Assembly (NCBI GenBank): GCA_910579335.1
Contig: CAJTUQ010000035.1
Coordinates: 1,167 to 24,668 of the forward strand
Reading direction: 5' to 3'
Source: an uncultured Dorea sp.
GTDB lineage: Bacteria > Bacillota > Clostridia > Lachnospirales > Lachnospiraceae
DNA length: 23,502 nt
The position numbers and the translations under genes are program-made. The notes under the pieces are model-generated. The model ran no database searches, was not told where the DNA came from, and saw only the letters and a program-made list of their open reading frames with translations. Position 1 is the stretch's first letter, and every line of letters starts with the position of its first letter. Below, piece after piece: positions 6,106 through 14,639 of the stretch.

Positions 6106-7826
6106 AAGAATATAAGAGGGCGTCCATTGCAACACCGATATGTATGATTTTCGAGGTGGCGATGGAGATGGTCATTCCGTTTCTTATGGCGTCGATTATT
6201 GACGACGGCGTGAATGCGGGGGACATGGCACATATTTATAAAGTGGGTGCGGTTATGATTGCTGCAGCGCTTATGGGTCTTTTAGCAGGCATGCTCGGAG
6301 GCCGGTACGGTGCGAAGGCATCTGCCGGGTTTGCGAAAAATCTGAGGGAGGCCATGTTTAATAATATCCAGACCTATTCCTTCGCGAATATTGATAAATT
6401 CAGTACGGCGGGACTTGTAACCCGTCTGACTACGGATGTAACGAATATACAGATGGCGTATCAGATGACGCTCAGGATGTTTATGAGGGCTCCGGCAAGC
6501 CTTCTTTGCGCTATGGCGATTGCATTTACAATTAATGCAAGGCTTGCAAGCATTTACCTGGCTGCGGTCCTGATACTGGCCGTGATATTGTTTTTCATTA
6601 TTCGTCATGCTACCCAGTATTTTATGATGGCATTTCCAAAGTACGATGCGCTGAATGCTTCCGTACAGGAAAATGTGTCTGCAATCCGCGTAGTGAAGGC
6701 ATATGTGCGGGAAGAGCATGAGACGGATAAATTTAAAAAGGCGAGCCAGAATATTTATGATATTTTTGTGAAGGCGGAGAAGAATGTCATCGTAAATGCT
6801 CCTCTGATGCAGACTACCGTGTATACGTGCATCCTGCTTATCAGCTGGCTGGGAGCAAAGATGATCGTATCCTCGGAGCTTACGACAGGCCAGATGATGA
6901 GCCTGCTTGCGTATTGTATGAACATTTTAATGAGCCTGATGATGCTGTCTATGGTATTTGTCATGATTTCCATGAGCACGGCGAGCGTCCGGCGTATCGC
7001 GGAGGTGTTGGATGAGAGCAGCACGCTCAAAAATCCGGAGGCTCCTGTGACGGAAGTGGAAGACGGAAGCGTTGAGTTTTGCCATGTGGATTTCTCGTAT
7101 CACAAGGATAGCGCAGAGCCCGTATTGAAGGACATTAATATAAAGGTAGCTTCGGGTGAGACGATTGGAATCATCGGGGGCACGGGAAGCGCTAAGACCA
7201 GTCTTGTGAATCTAATCAGCCGCCTGTATGACGTGACCGGGGGAGAAGTAAAGGTAGGAGGAAAAAATGTCAAGGATTATGATATGGAAGCGCTCAGGAA
7301 CCAGGTAGCGGTTGTGCTTCAAAATAATGTCTTGTTTTCCGGAAGTATTCTTGACAATCTCCGGTGGGGGGATAAGGATGCTTCAAAAGAGGAGTGCATG
7401 CGGGCCTGCCGGCTTGCCTGTGCCGATGAATTTATCAGGAAGTTCCCGAAAGGGTACGATTCATATATCGAGCAGGGCGGGAGCAATGTGTCCGGAGGGC
7501 AGAAGCAGCGCCTCTGCATTGCAAGAGCTCTTCTTAAAAAGCCGAAGGTGCTTATATTAGATGACAGCACCAGCGCTGTGGATACGGCGACAGATGCAAG
7601 GATTAGAAAGGCGTTCAGGGAAGAGATTCCGGATACGACCAAATTTATCATTGCCCAGAGGATATCGAGCGTGCAGGACGCTGACCGCATTATAGTGATG
7701 GAGGAAGGGCGTGTGAACGGATTCGGGACTCACAAGGAACTGCTTAGGGATAATGAAATCTACCGGGAGGTCTATGAGTCGCAGACTCAGGGCGGCGGAG
7801 ACTTTGACGAGAAGGCAGGTGAGTAA
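6078..7826 (+). CDS. ABC exporter half-transporter, degenerate-site subunit
   Basis: A 582-aa exporter half: six membrane segments in about the first 310 residues, then a nucleotide-binding domain. Walker A reads GGTGSAKTS (367-375, K373). The signature VSGGQ (471-475) is canonical. The Walker B end is LILDDST, with D496 where the catalytic glutamate should be, and the H-loop is IAQR with Q527 in place of histidine. This D/Q combination is typical of the non-catalytic half of heterodimeric exporters of the BmrC/LmrC/TM287 type. The start at 6078 follows AAAGGAGG; a longer in-frame ATG at 6057 would swallow this RBS. The gene overlaps marR by 28 bases and lies 3 bases before its partner. Predicted membrane drug or lipid exporter; the substrate is unknown. 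Confidence 0.92.
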   Translation: MLRTLLKEVKEYKRASIATPICMIFEVAMEMVIPFLMASIIDDGVNAGDMAHIYKVGAVMIAAALMGLLAGMLGGRYGAKASAGFAKNLREAMFNNIQTYSFANIDKFSTAGLVTRLTTDVTNIQMAYQMTLRMFMRAPASLLCAMAIAFTINARLASIYLAAVLILAVILFFIIRHATQYFMMAFPKYDALNASVQENVSAIRVVKAYVREEHETDKFKKASQNIYDIFVKAEKNVIVNAPLMQTTVYTCILLISWLGAKMIVSSELTTGQMMSLLAYCMNILMSLMMLSMVFVMISMSTASVRRIAEVLDESSTLKNPEAPVTEVEDGSVEFCHVDFSYHKDSAEPVLKDINIKVASGETIGIIGGTGSAKTSLVNLISRLYDVTGGEVKVGGKNVKDYDMEALRNQVAVVLQNNVLFSGSILDNLRWGDKDASKEECMRACRLACADEFIRKFPKGYDSYIEQGGSNVSGGQKQRLCIARALLKKPKVLILDDSTSAVDTATDARIRKAFREEIPDTTKFIIAQRISSVQDADRIIVMEEGRVNGFGTHKELLRDNEIYREVYESQTQGGGDFDEKAGE

Positions 7827-7829
7827 GGA

Positions 7830-9779
7830 ATGACAGAAAGAAAAGAAAACCAGGCCGCATCCGGAAGGATGCATGGCAAAAGGATGCACGGAGGAAGAAT
7901 GAGAGGGATGAAACCTTCGGTAAAAAATCCGGGGCAGGTTATAAAGCGTTTGATGGGATATGTGTTCCAAAGGTACGGATTCTGGTATATGGTTGTAATT
8001 GTCCTGATTTTTGCGGGGGTACTTGCCAATGTCCAGGGAACGATGTTTATGAAGAACCTGATTGACGAATACATTACACCGTTTTTAATGACGGATCATC
8101 CGGATTTTACGCCGCTTGCCCGTGCAATCGGAAAGGTGGCTGCATTCTATGCTGTCGGCGTGGCGTCCGTCTATGCGTACAACCGCATTATGGTTAATAT
8201 TACGCAGGGAACACAGAGGGAACTTAGGAATGAATTATTTGAACATATGCAAAAGCTTCCTGTGAAATATTTTGACACGCATTCCCACGGGGACATTATG
8301 TCTATTTACACGAATGATATTGACACGCTGCGCCAGATGATAAGCCAGAGCATACCGCAGATTATTAACAGCGGGGTAACGATTGTCAGCGTGTTTGTCA
8401 GTATGCTGATTTTAAATATACCTCTGACAATTGTGACGCTTTTTATGGTCGGGGTTATGCTGTTTTGTACAAAGCAGGCAACTGCGCAGAGCGGAAAATA
8501 TTTTTTGGAGCAGCAGACGAATATCGGGGCGCTGAACGGGCATATCGAGGAGATGATGAACGGGCAGAAGGTTGTAAAGGTGTTCTGCCATGAGGAGGAG
8601 AGTAAAAAGGAATTTAAAGAGTTAAATGACAGATTGTTCGACAGTGCGGACAAGGCCAATACTTTTGCGAACTTTCTTGGCCCTATTAATGCGCAGCTGG
8701 GCAATGTAAGTTATGTTGTCTGTGCGATTGTAGGAGGAGTGCTGGCGCTAAACGGCATCGGCGGATTTACATTAGGCGGGCTTGCGAGCTTCCTTACGTT
8801 CAACCGGAGCTTCAGTATGCCCATCAACCAAATCAGCCAGCAGCTGAATGCCGTTATTATGGCTATGGCAGGTGCAGACCGTATCTTTAAGCTTCTGGAT
8901 GAGGAGACGGAGGTTGACAACGGATATGTAACGCTGGTAAACGTGACAGAGAAGGACGGAAAGCTGGCGGAGAGTGCCGGGCGCACCGGACGGTGGGCAT
9001 GGAAGCATGTGCACCAGGCAGATAAGAGCGTGGATTATGTGGAAGTAAAAGGGGACGTGGTATTTGACGGCGTGGATTTCGGATACAACGACGATAAAAT
9101 CGTGCTCCATGATGTAAAGCTGTTTGCTGAGCCGGGACAAAAGATTGCCTTTGTAGGCTCGACCGGAGCGGGAAAGACGACGATTACGAATCTGATTAAC
9201 CGCTTTTATGATATTCAGGATGGAAAAATCCGTTATGACGGGATTAATGTAAATAAAATTAAAAAAGCGGATCTTAGGCGCTCGCTTGGAATCGTTCTTC
9301 AGGATACCCATCTTTTTACGGGAACCGTGAAGGAAAACATCAGGTTCGGAAAGCTTGACGCAACGGACGAGGAGGTAATGGCAGCGGCGAAGCTTGCGAA
9401 TGCGGACGGTTTTATCAAGAGACTTCCGGACGGGTATGATACGATGCTGACCGGAGACGGTGCAAACTTAAGCCAGGGGCAGCGGCAGCTCCTTGCGATT
9501 GCAAGAGCGGCGGTTGCTGACCCGCCGGTATTGATCCTTGACGAGGCGACAAGCTCCATTGATACGAGGACAGAGCGAATCGTACAGGACGGCATGGATA
9601 AGCTTATGAACGGCAGAACGACATTTGTCATAGCCCACAGGCTTTCTACCGTGCGCAACTCGGATTGCATCATGGTTTTGGAGCAGGGCAGGATTATCGA
9701 GAGGGGAACCCATGACCAGCTCATCGAGGAGAAAGGGAAATACTATCAATTGTATACAGGAAATTCAATCAGTGCATAA
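7830..9779 (+). CDS. ABC exporter half-transporter, catalytic subunit
   Basis: A 649-aa exporter half with six membrane segments and an NBD. Walker A is GSTGAGKTT (443-451, K449), Walker B LILDEAT with catalytic E572, and H-loop H603. The signature is LSQGQ (547-551), altered from LSGGQ. With the partner's VSGGQ this gives one canonical and one degenerate ATP site. The extra length against the partner comes from a basic N-terminal tail rich in Met, His, Gly and Arg (about residues 11-30: SGRMHGKRMHGGRMRGM) and an insert of about 45 residues before the NBD (about 360-410, with GRTGRWAWKHVHQADKS). The start lies 3 bases after the partner's stop, with GGTGAG as RBS. A strong terminator follows. 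Confidence 0.92.
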   Translation: MTERKENQAASGRMHGKRMHGGRMRGMKPSVKNPGQVIKRLMGYVFQRYGFWYMVVIVLIFAGVLANVQGTMFMKNLIDEYITPFLMTDHPDFTPLARAIGKVAAFYAVGVASVYAYNRIMVNITQGTQRELRNELFEHMQKLPVKYFDTHSHGDIMSIYTNDIDTLRQMISQSIPQIINSGVTIVSVFVSMLILNIPLTIVTLFMVGVMLFCTKQATAQSGKYFLEQQTNIGALNGHIEEMMNGQKVVKVFCHEEESKKEFKELNDRLFDSADKANTFANFLGPINAQLGNVSYVVCAIVGGVLALNGIGGFTLGGLASFLTFNRSFSMPINQISQQLNAVIMAMAGADRIFKLLDEETEVDNGYVTLVNVTEKDGKLAESAGRTGRWAWKHVHQADKSVDYVEVKGDVVFDGVDFGYNDDKIVLHDVKLFAEPGQKIAFVGSTGAGKTTITNLINRFYDIQDGKIRYDGINVNKIKKADLRRSLGIVLQDTHLFTGTVKENIRFGKLDATDEEVMAAAKLANADGFIKRLPDGYDTMLTGDGANLSQGQRQLLAIARAAVADPPVLILDEATSSIDTRTERIVQDGMDKLMNGRTTFVIAHRLSTVRNSDCIMVLEQGRIIERGTHDQLIEEKGKYYQLYTGNSISA

Positions 9780-9791
9780 GAATTATGAAAC

Positions 9792-9820
9792 AGCCGGCGG
9801 GGAAACCCCTGCCGACTTTT
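9792..9820 (+). terminator. Intrinsic terminator of the marR-ABC operon
   Basis: CGGCGGGG and CCCCTGCCG pair around a short A-rich loop, with one G-T pair, and ACTTTT follows. It lies 13 bases after the stop of the second ABC gene. Confidence 0.8.
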
Positions 9821-9822
9821 AA

Positions 9823-9851
9823 TTTACAAGAGATAGCAGACATGATAGAAT
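9823..9851 (+). promoter_or_regulatory. Promoter of pcrA
   Basis: TTTACA (9823-9828), a 17-base spacer and TAGAAT (9846-9851) preceded by TG one base upstream (extended -10). It sits directly after the preceding terminator. Confidence 0.65.
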
Positions 9852-9887
9852 AGAGGTGTTAAAAAGAAATGAAAGGATAAAATAGCT

Positions 9888-12137
9888 TTGGGGATTTACG
9901 ACACATTGAATGATAAACAGCAGGAAGCAGTATTCTATACGGACGGGCCGCTCCTCATACTTGCAGGGGCGGGCTCTGGAAAGACAAGAGTCCTTACCCA
10001 TAGAATTGCTTATCTGATAGAAGAAAAGGGGATAAATCCGTGGAATATTCTTGCCATTACTTTTACAAATAAAGCGGCGGGCGAGATGCGGGAGAGAGTG
10101 GACAAACTGGTGGGATTCGGCGCAGAGAGCGTGTGGGTCAGTACGTTCCATTCTATGTGTGTACGTGTCTTGAGACGGCATATCGGGCTGCTCGGCTATG
10201 ATACGAATTTTACTATTTATGATACGGACGACCAGAAGACGCTGATGAAGGACATTTGCAAGCTTTTGCAGATTGATACGAAGCAGCTTCGTGAAAGGAC
10301 GCTTCTTAGCATGATTTCCCATGCAAAAAATGAGCTTGTCGGCACAAAAGAATTTAGGCTTCAGGCGGGCGGGGATTACCTGCGCCAGAAGGCAGCCGAT
10401 GTGTACGAGGAGTATGAAAGGCAGCTTCGAGCCAATAATGCGCTGGATTTTGATGATTTATTAGTAAAGACCGTGCAGCTTTATCAAACGCAGGCGGATG
10501 TGCTGGCATCCTATCAGAACCGGTTTCGCTATATCATGGTAGATGAGTATCAGGATACCAATACGGTTCAGTTTGAACTGGTTAAGCTTTTGGCTTCAGG
10601 GTACAGGAATCTTTGCGTCGTGGGGGACGACGACCAGTCCATTTATAAATTCCGCGGGGCTAATATAAAAAATATATTGAACTTTGAGGAGTTTTTCCCG
10701 GATGCCAAAGTGATAAAGCTTGAGCAGAATTACCGCTCTACGCAAAACATATTAAATGCGGCCAATGGAGTTATCCGCAATAATAACGGGCGGAAGGAGA
10801 AAACGCTCTGGACGTCCAATAAGGAGGGAGACAAACTCGAACTCCGTCAGTTTGATACGGCTTATGACGAGGCGGAATTTATTGTTTCCGATATTAAAAC
10901 GCATGTAAATAACGGAGATTGTACATATAATAGTAATGCGGTTTTATACCGCACCAATGCCCAGTCGCGTATGTTTGAAGAGAAGCTTGTGGCGGCGAAC
11001 ATTCCGTATAAAATCGTGGGCGGTATAAATTTTTATGCCAGACGCGAGATTAAAGATTTGCTTGCCTATCTAAAGACTGTAGATAACGGCAGGGATGATC
11101 TGGCGGTCCGGCGGATTGTAAATGTGCCGAAACGGGGGATCGGGCTTACAAGCATCAACCGTGTGCAGGAGTATGCGGCCTCCCATGAGATTGGGTTTTA
11201 TGAGGCGCTGCGAGGCGTGGATTTGATTCCGAATATCGGCCGGGGTGCGGCAAAGCTTGAGTCCTTTGCGGCGCTGATTGAGCATTTCAAGGCGGATGCG
11301 AAGGATAAGAGCATCTTGGAGCTGATGAATGAAATTATCGACGAGACAGGCTACGTGCAGAGCCTTGAGGCAGAGGGGGCGGAAGAGGCAGAGTCAAGGA
11401 TTGAAAATATTGACGAACTTTTAAATAAAATTGCAGCTTATGAGGAAATATGTGAGGAACGAGACGAGCCTGCAGACTTGAGCGGGTTTTTAGAAGAAGT
11501 TGCGCTTGTGGCGGATATTGACAGTCTGGATGAAAGTACAGATTATGTGGTGCTTATGACGCTTCACAGTGCAAAGGGACTGGAATTTCCCCATGTGTAT
11601 CTGGCCGGAATGGAGGAGGGACTGTTTCCAAGCTATCTGTCGGTTACGGCCGATTCTTTGGACGAGCTGGAGGAGGAAAGGCGCCTGTGTTATGTCGGGA
11701 TTACAAGGGCAAAAAAAAATCTTACGCTTACGTGTTCCAAAAAAAGGATGGTACGGGGAGAGACGCAGTACAATCGGATGTCTCGTTTTCTGAAAGAGAT
11801 TCCGGCGGATTTTGTGTCCGCCGAAACAGCGGTTAGAAAGGAGACGGTAAAAGGGAGCGCCGAATTTGAATCCGCAAAACAGGCGGCATACAGACAGGCG
11901 AAGCAGGCTTTCAGGGCGCAGGCTTTTACGGCGCCGAAACCTGCAAGGCAGTTTGGAAAGCCGCAGGGAGGGCGGCTGGACTATGGCGTCGGAGACAGGG
12001 TGCGCCATATGAAATTCGGAGAAGGCAAGGTTGCGGCCATCGTAGAAGGCGGGCGTGATTTTGAGGTTACGGTAGATTTTGACGGAGCTGGAAGAAAAAA
12101 GATGTTTGCTGGATTTGCAAGGCTTGAAAAGATATAA
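9888..12137 (+). CDS. pcrA: ATP-dependent DNA helicase PcrA/UvrD
   Basis: A 749-aa superfamily 1A 3'-5' helicase for repair and replication restart. Motifs in order: Q motif LNDKQQEAV (7-15), Walker A AGAGSGKT (26-33, K32), motif II VDEYQDTN (D219, E220), motif III GDDDQSIYKFRGA, motif IV LEQNYRST, motif V TLHSAKGLEFPHV and motif VI EEERRLCYVGITRAKK. The C terminus has the Tudor-like module VGDRVRHMKFGEGKV that in PcrA contacts RNA polymerase. The start is TTG at 9888: the frame from there gives the family N terminus (GIYDTLN) and AAAGGA lies about 11 bases upstream, whereas no ATG fits. It has its own promoter. The hybrid kinase gene begins 30 bases later with no terminator between, so the two may be co-transcribed. 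Confidence 0.95.
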   Translation: MGIYDTLNDKQQEAVFYTDGPLLILAGAGSGKTRVLTHRIAYLIEEKGINPWNILAITFTNKAAGEMRERVDKLVGFGAESVWVSTFHSMCVRVLRRHIGLLGYDTNFTIYDTDDQKTLMKDICKLLQIDTKQLRERTLLSMISHAKNELVGTKEFRLQAGGDYLRQKAADVYEEYERQLRANNALDFDDLLVKTVQLYQTQADVLASYQNRFRYIMVDEYQDTNTVQFELVKLLASGYRNLCVVGDDDQSIYKFRGANIKNILNFEEFFPDAKVIKLEQNYRSTQNILNAANGVIRNNNGRKEKTLWTSNKEGDKLELRQFDTAYDEAEFIVSDIKTHVNNGDCTYNSNAVLYRTNAQSRMFEEKLVAANIPYKIVGGINFYARREIKDLLAYLKTVDNGRDDLAVRRIVNVPKRGIGLTSINRVQEYAASHEIGFYEALRGVDLIPNIGRGAAKLESFAALIEHFKADAKDKSILELMNEIIDETGYVQSLEAEGAEEAESRIENIDELLNKIAAYEEICEERDEPADLSGFLEEVALVADIDSLDESTDYVVLMTLHSAKGLEFPHVYLAGMEEGLFPSYLSVTADSLDELEEERRLCYVGITRAKKNLTLTCSKKRMVRGETQYNRMSRFLKEIPADFVSAETAVRKETVKGSAEFESAKQAAYRQAKQAFRAQAFTAPKPARQFGKPQGGRLDYGVGDRVRHMKFGEGKVAAIVEGGRDFEVTVDFDGAGRKKMFAGFARLEKI

Positions 12138-12167
12138 AATGAGGAATCAGAATGGAGGGGCGGCAGC

Positions 12168-14594
12168 ATGAGAGAAAATATAGACAATACTATGCATATG
12201 GAAATTGCAATGGGGCTAAGCCAGGATTATGTAATCGTCTATCTGGTGGATTATAACAGCGGCAGTTTTGTGAATTTCCGCATGAGCGATGAACGCAAAG
12301 CCATATTCGAGGAATATTTGAGAGGCAATGATTTTGAAAAGGCACTCCGTGCTTATGTGAAAGCAGTTGTCTATGAACCCGATAAGGAAACCGTGCTTTG
12401 TATGACTAACTATGCATGTGTCAGGGAAAAGCTCTTAAGTCAGCCGTTCTATTCGGTAAATTACAGGATATACAGGGAGGGGGAGCTTCAGTATTTTCAG
12501 ATCCGGATTGCCCGGATTGGAGAGTCGGGGGCGGCGGACAGGGTAGTCGTCGGTTTCCGGAGGGTGGATGAGGATACAGGGAATGACCTGGCCAGGAAAA
12601 ATGAAATAGAAGAGGCCTATGAAATCATATCGGGGCTCAGCAGCGACTACAACTTTATCTCGCTGTTTAATCCGGACGGCGGAAAGATGAGTATCTATAA
12701 AGCCGATTCTTCAATGGAAATAAAGACTACCCTTGCGCGGCATGAGAATTATCAGGATGCGGTAGACGCTTATACGGAATATGTATCAGAGGAGGACAAG
12801 GAGCGGTGGAGGGAGACCACACTCCTTGAAAACATTCGGAAAGAGCTTTCAGATAAACAGTGTTACGATATCAATATCCGGAACAATGTGAACGGGGAGA
12901 AGAATTACATCCAGTTCCGGTTTGCAAAGGTAAAAGATAAGCAGTTCGGGAGCCGTGTCGTCATCGCGAAAAGGATTATTACCGACATTGTGGAGAATGA
13001 AATGAAGCAGCAGCGGATTTTGGAGGATGCACTTGCGCGGGCGGAGCATGCGAGCAGGGCAAAAAGCACCTTTCTTTCAAACATGTCCCACGATATCCGT
13101 ACGCCTATGAATGCGATTATCGGCTTTACCTCGCTTGCGAGTACGCATCTGGACAATAAGGACAGGGTGAGGGATTATCTGGAGAAAATCATGTCTTCCA
13201 GCAATCATTTATTGTCCTTGATTAACGATGTGCTGGAGATGAGCCGGATTGAGAGCGGAAAGCTTCATTTGAACGAAACAGAGTGCAATCTGTCAGAAAT
13301 TATGCATGAACTTAGGAATATCCTTCAGGTAGATGTCAGGGAGAAGAAATTAGACTTCTTTATTGACACGGTAGACGTTTTTGATGAAAACGTTATCTGT
13401 GACCGTCTTCGGCTGAATCAGATACTTCTCAACCTTCTTGGCAATTCTATCAAATTTACAAAGCCGGGAGGAAGCATCAGCGTCCGGATTTTGGAGAAAG
13501 AGGGCGGTACGAAGGACAGGACCTTGTATGAGATACGGGTCAAGGACAACGGAATCGGCATGAGCGAGGAGTTTGTCAAGCGTATATTTGAACCGTTTGA
13601 GAGAGAAAAGAACACGACGGTGAGCGGAATACAGGGAACCGGGCTTGGAATGCCGATTACAAAGAATATTGTGGAAGCGATGGGCGGCACGATTGAAGTT
13701 TACAGTAAGCAGAATGAAGGCTCTGAATTTATTGTTACCGTGCCTTTTAAGCTGTCAGAGAACACAGACAGGAATATAGTGATTGAGGAGTTGAAAGGAG
13801 TTCATGCGCTTGTTGTAGATGATGATTTTAACACGTGTGACAGCGTAACGCAGATGCTGATGGAGATTGGGCTGCGCGCCGAGTGGACGCTGAACGGAAA
13901 AGAAGCGCTTCTTAGAACCAGACAGGCAATCAGGCGCCATGATGAATATAAGATTTATATTATTGACTGGCTGATGCCGGATATGAGCGGCGTTGAAGTG
14001 GCAAAAAGCATCCGCAGCGAGATTGGGGACAGTGTGCCGATTATTGTGCTGACGGCGTATGACTGGGCGGATATTGAGGAGGAAGCGAGGGAGGCAGGAG
14101 TAAATGCGTTCTGCAGTAAGCCGTTGTTTATTTCCGAGTTTATCAGATGTCTGGTTCAGGTTCTTAACCTGGAGAAGGAGGAGAAAGAGAAGGCTCAGTC
14201 GGACGAGGAAGTGTGTATGGGCGGAAGGATTCTCCTGGTGGAGGATAACGAGCTGAATCGGGAGATAGCAACGGAGATTCTCACAGAAGCCGGATTTCAG
14301 ATTGAAGAGGCGGATAACGGAAAAACGGCAGTGGAAATGCTGAAGGCATCAAAGCCCGGTTATTACAAGCTTGTCCTGATGGATATTCAGATGCCCGTTA
14401 TGGACGGATATGAGGCGACAAGAGCCATCAGACAGCTCGACGACGATGAAATTTCCAATATCCCAATCGTTGCCATGACTGCCAATGCTTTTGACGAGGA
14501 CAGGAAAAAAGCATTTGAATGCGGTATGAATTCACATATAGCAAAGCCCGTTGATGTAGAAATCTTGTTTGATACGCTGAAAAAGATATTATAA
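12168..14594 (+). CDS. Soluble hybrid histidine kinase with two receiver domains
   Basis: 808 aa, no membrane segment. Two similar PAS-like units come first (about 10-135 with GLSQDYVIVYLVDYNSG, about 146-285 with GLSSDYNFISLFNPDGG). A short coiled coil follows, then HisKA with FLSNMSHDIRTPMNAIIGF (H308), and HATPase_c with NQILLNLLGNSIKF, DNGIGM and GTGLGM. The first receiver (about 546-665) has acidic residues DDD near 552 and phosphoacceptor D600 (IIDWLMPDMSG). The second (about 685-805) has LLVEDNELNRE and D739 (VLMDIQMPVMDG). There is no HPt domain and no fused output, so the phosphate must go elsewhere or the receivers must act by protein contact. GGAGGGG precedes the ATG. The ligand is unknown. 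It faces a convergent diguanylate cyclase. Confidence 0.93.
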   Translation: MRENIDNTMHMEIAMGLSQDYVIVYLVDYNSGSFVNFRMSDERKAIFEEYLRGNDFEKALRAYVKAVVYEPDKETVLCMTNYACVREKLLSQPFYSVNYRIYREGELQYFQIRIARIGESGAADRVVVGFRRVDEDTGNDLARKNEIEEAYEIISGLSSDYNFISLFNPDGGKMSIYKADSSMEIKTTLARHENYQDAVDAYTEYVSEEDKERWRETTLLENIRKELSDKQCYDINIRNNVNGEKNYIQFRFAKVKDKQFGSRVVIAKRIITDIVENEMKQQRILEDALARAEHASRAKSTFLSNMSHDIRTPMNAIIGFTSLASTHLDNKDRVRDYLEKIMSSSNHLLSLINDVLEMSRIESGKLHLNETECNLSEIMHELRNILQVDVREKKLDFFIDTVDVFDENVICDRLRLNQILLNLLGNSIKFTKPGGSISVRILEKEGGTKDRTLYEIRVKDNGIGMSEEFVKRIFEPFEREKNTTVSGIQGTGLGMPITKNIVEAMGGTIEVYSKQNEGSEFIVTVPFKLSENTDRNIVIEELKGVHALVVDDDFNTCDSVTQMLMEIGLRAEWTLNGKEALLRTRQAIRRHDEYKIYIIDWLMPDMSGVEVAKSIRSEIGDSVPIIVLTAYDWADIEEEAREAGVNAFCSKPLFISEFIRCLVQVLNLEKEEKEKAQSDEEVCMGGRILLVEDNELNREIATEILTEAGFQIEEADNGKTAVEMLKASKPGYYKLVLMDIQMPVMDGYEATRAIRQLDDDEISNIPIVAMTANAFDEDRKKAFECGMNSHIAKPVDVEILFDTLKKIL

Positions 14595-14601
14595 GAAAAA
14601 G

Positions 14602-14639
14602 CCGGAGCCTGTCATTATCTGACAAGCTCCGGATATTTT
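14602..14639. terminator. Bidirectional terminator between kinase and GGDEF genes
   Basis: CCGGAGC (14602-14608) pairs with GCTCCGG (14626-14632), and TGTCA/TGACA continues the stem after one mismatch. ATATTTTTC follows on the right and an A-rich run lies on the left, so both strands get a U-tract. The right part overlaps the stop of the GGDEF gene. Confidence 0.85.

Noticed and set aside
7176..7202. Walker A GGTGSAKTS in the first ABC half as an inactivating mutation
   Set aside because: The lysine is retained, and this variant goes with the Asp and Gln changes expected in the non-catalytic half of heterodimeric exporters, so it is family-typical rather than damage.
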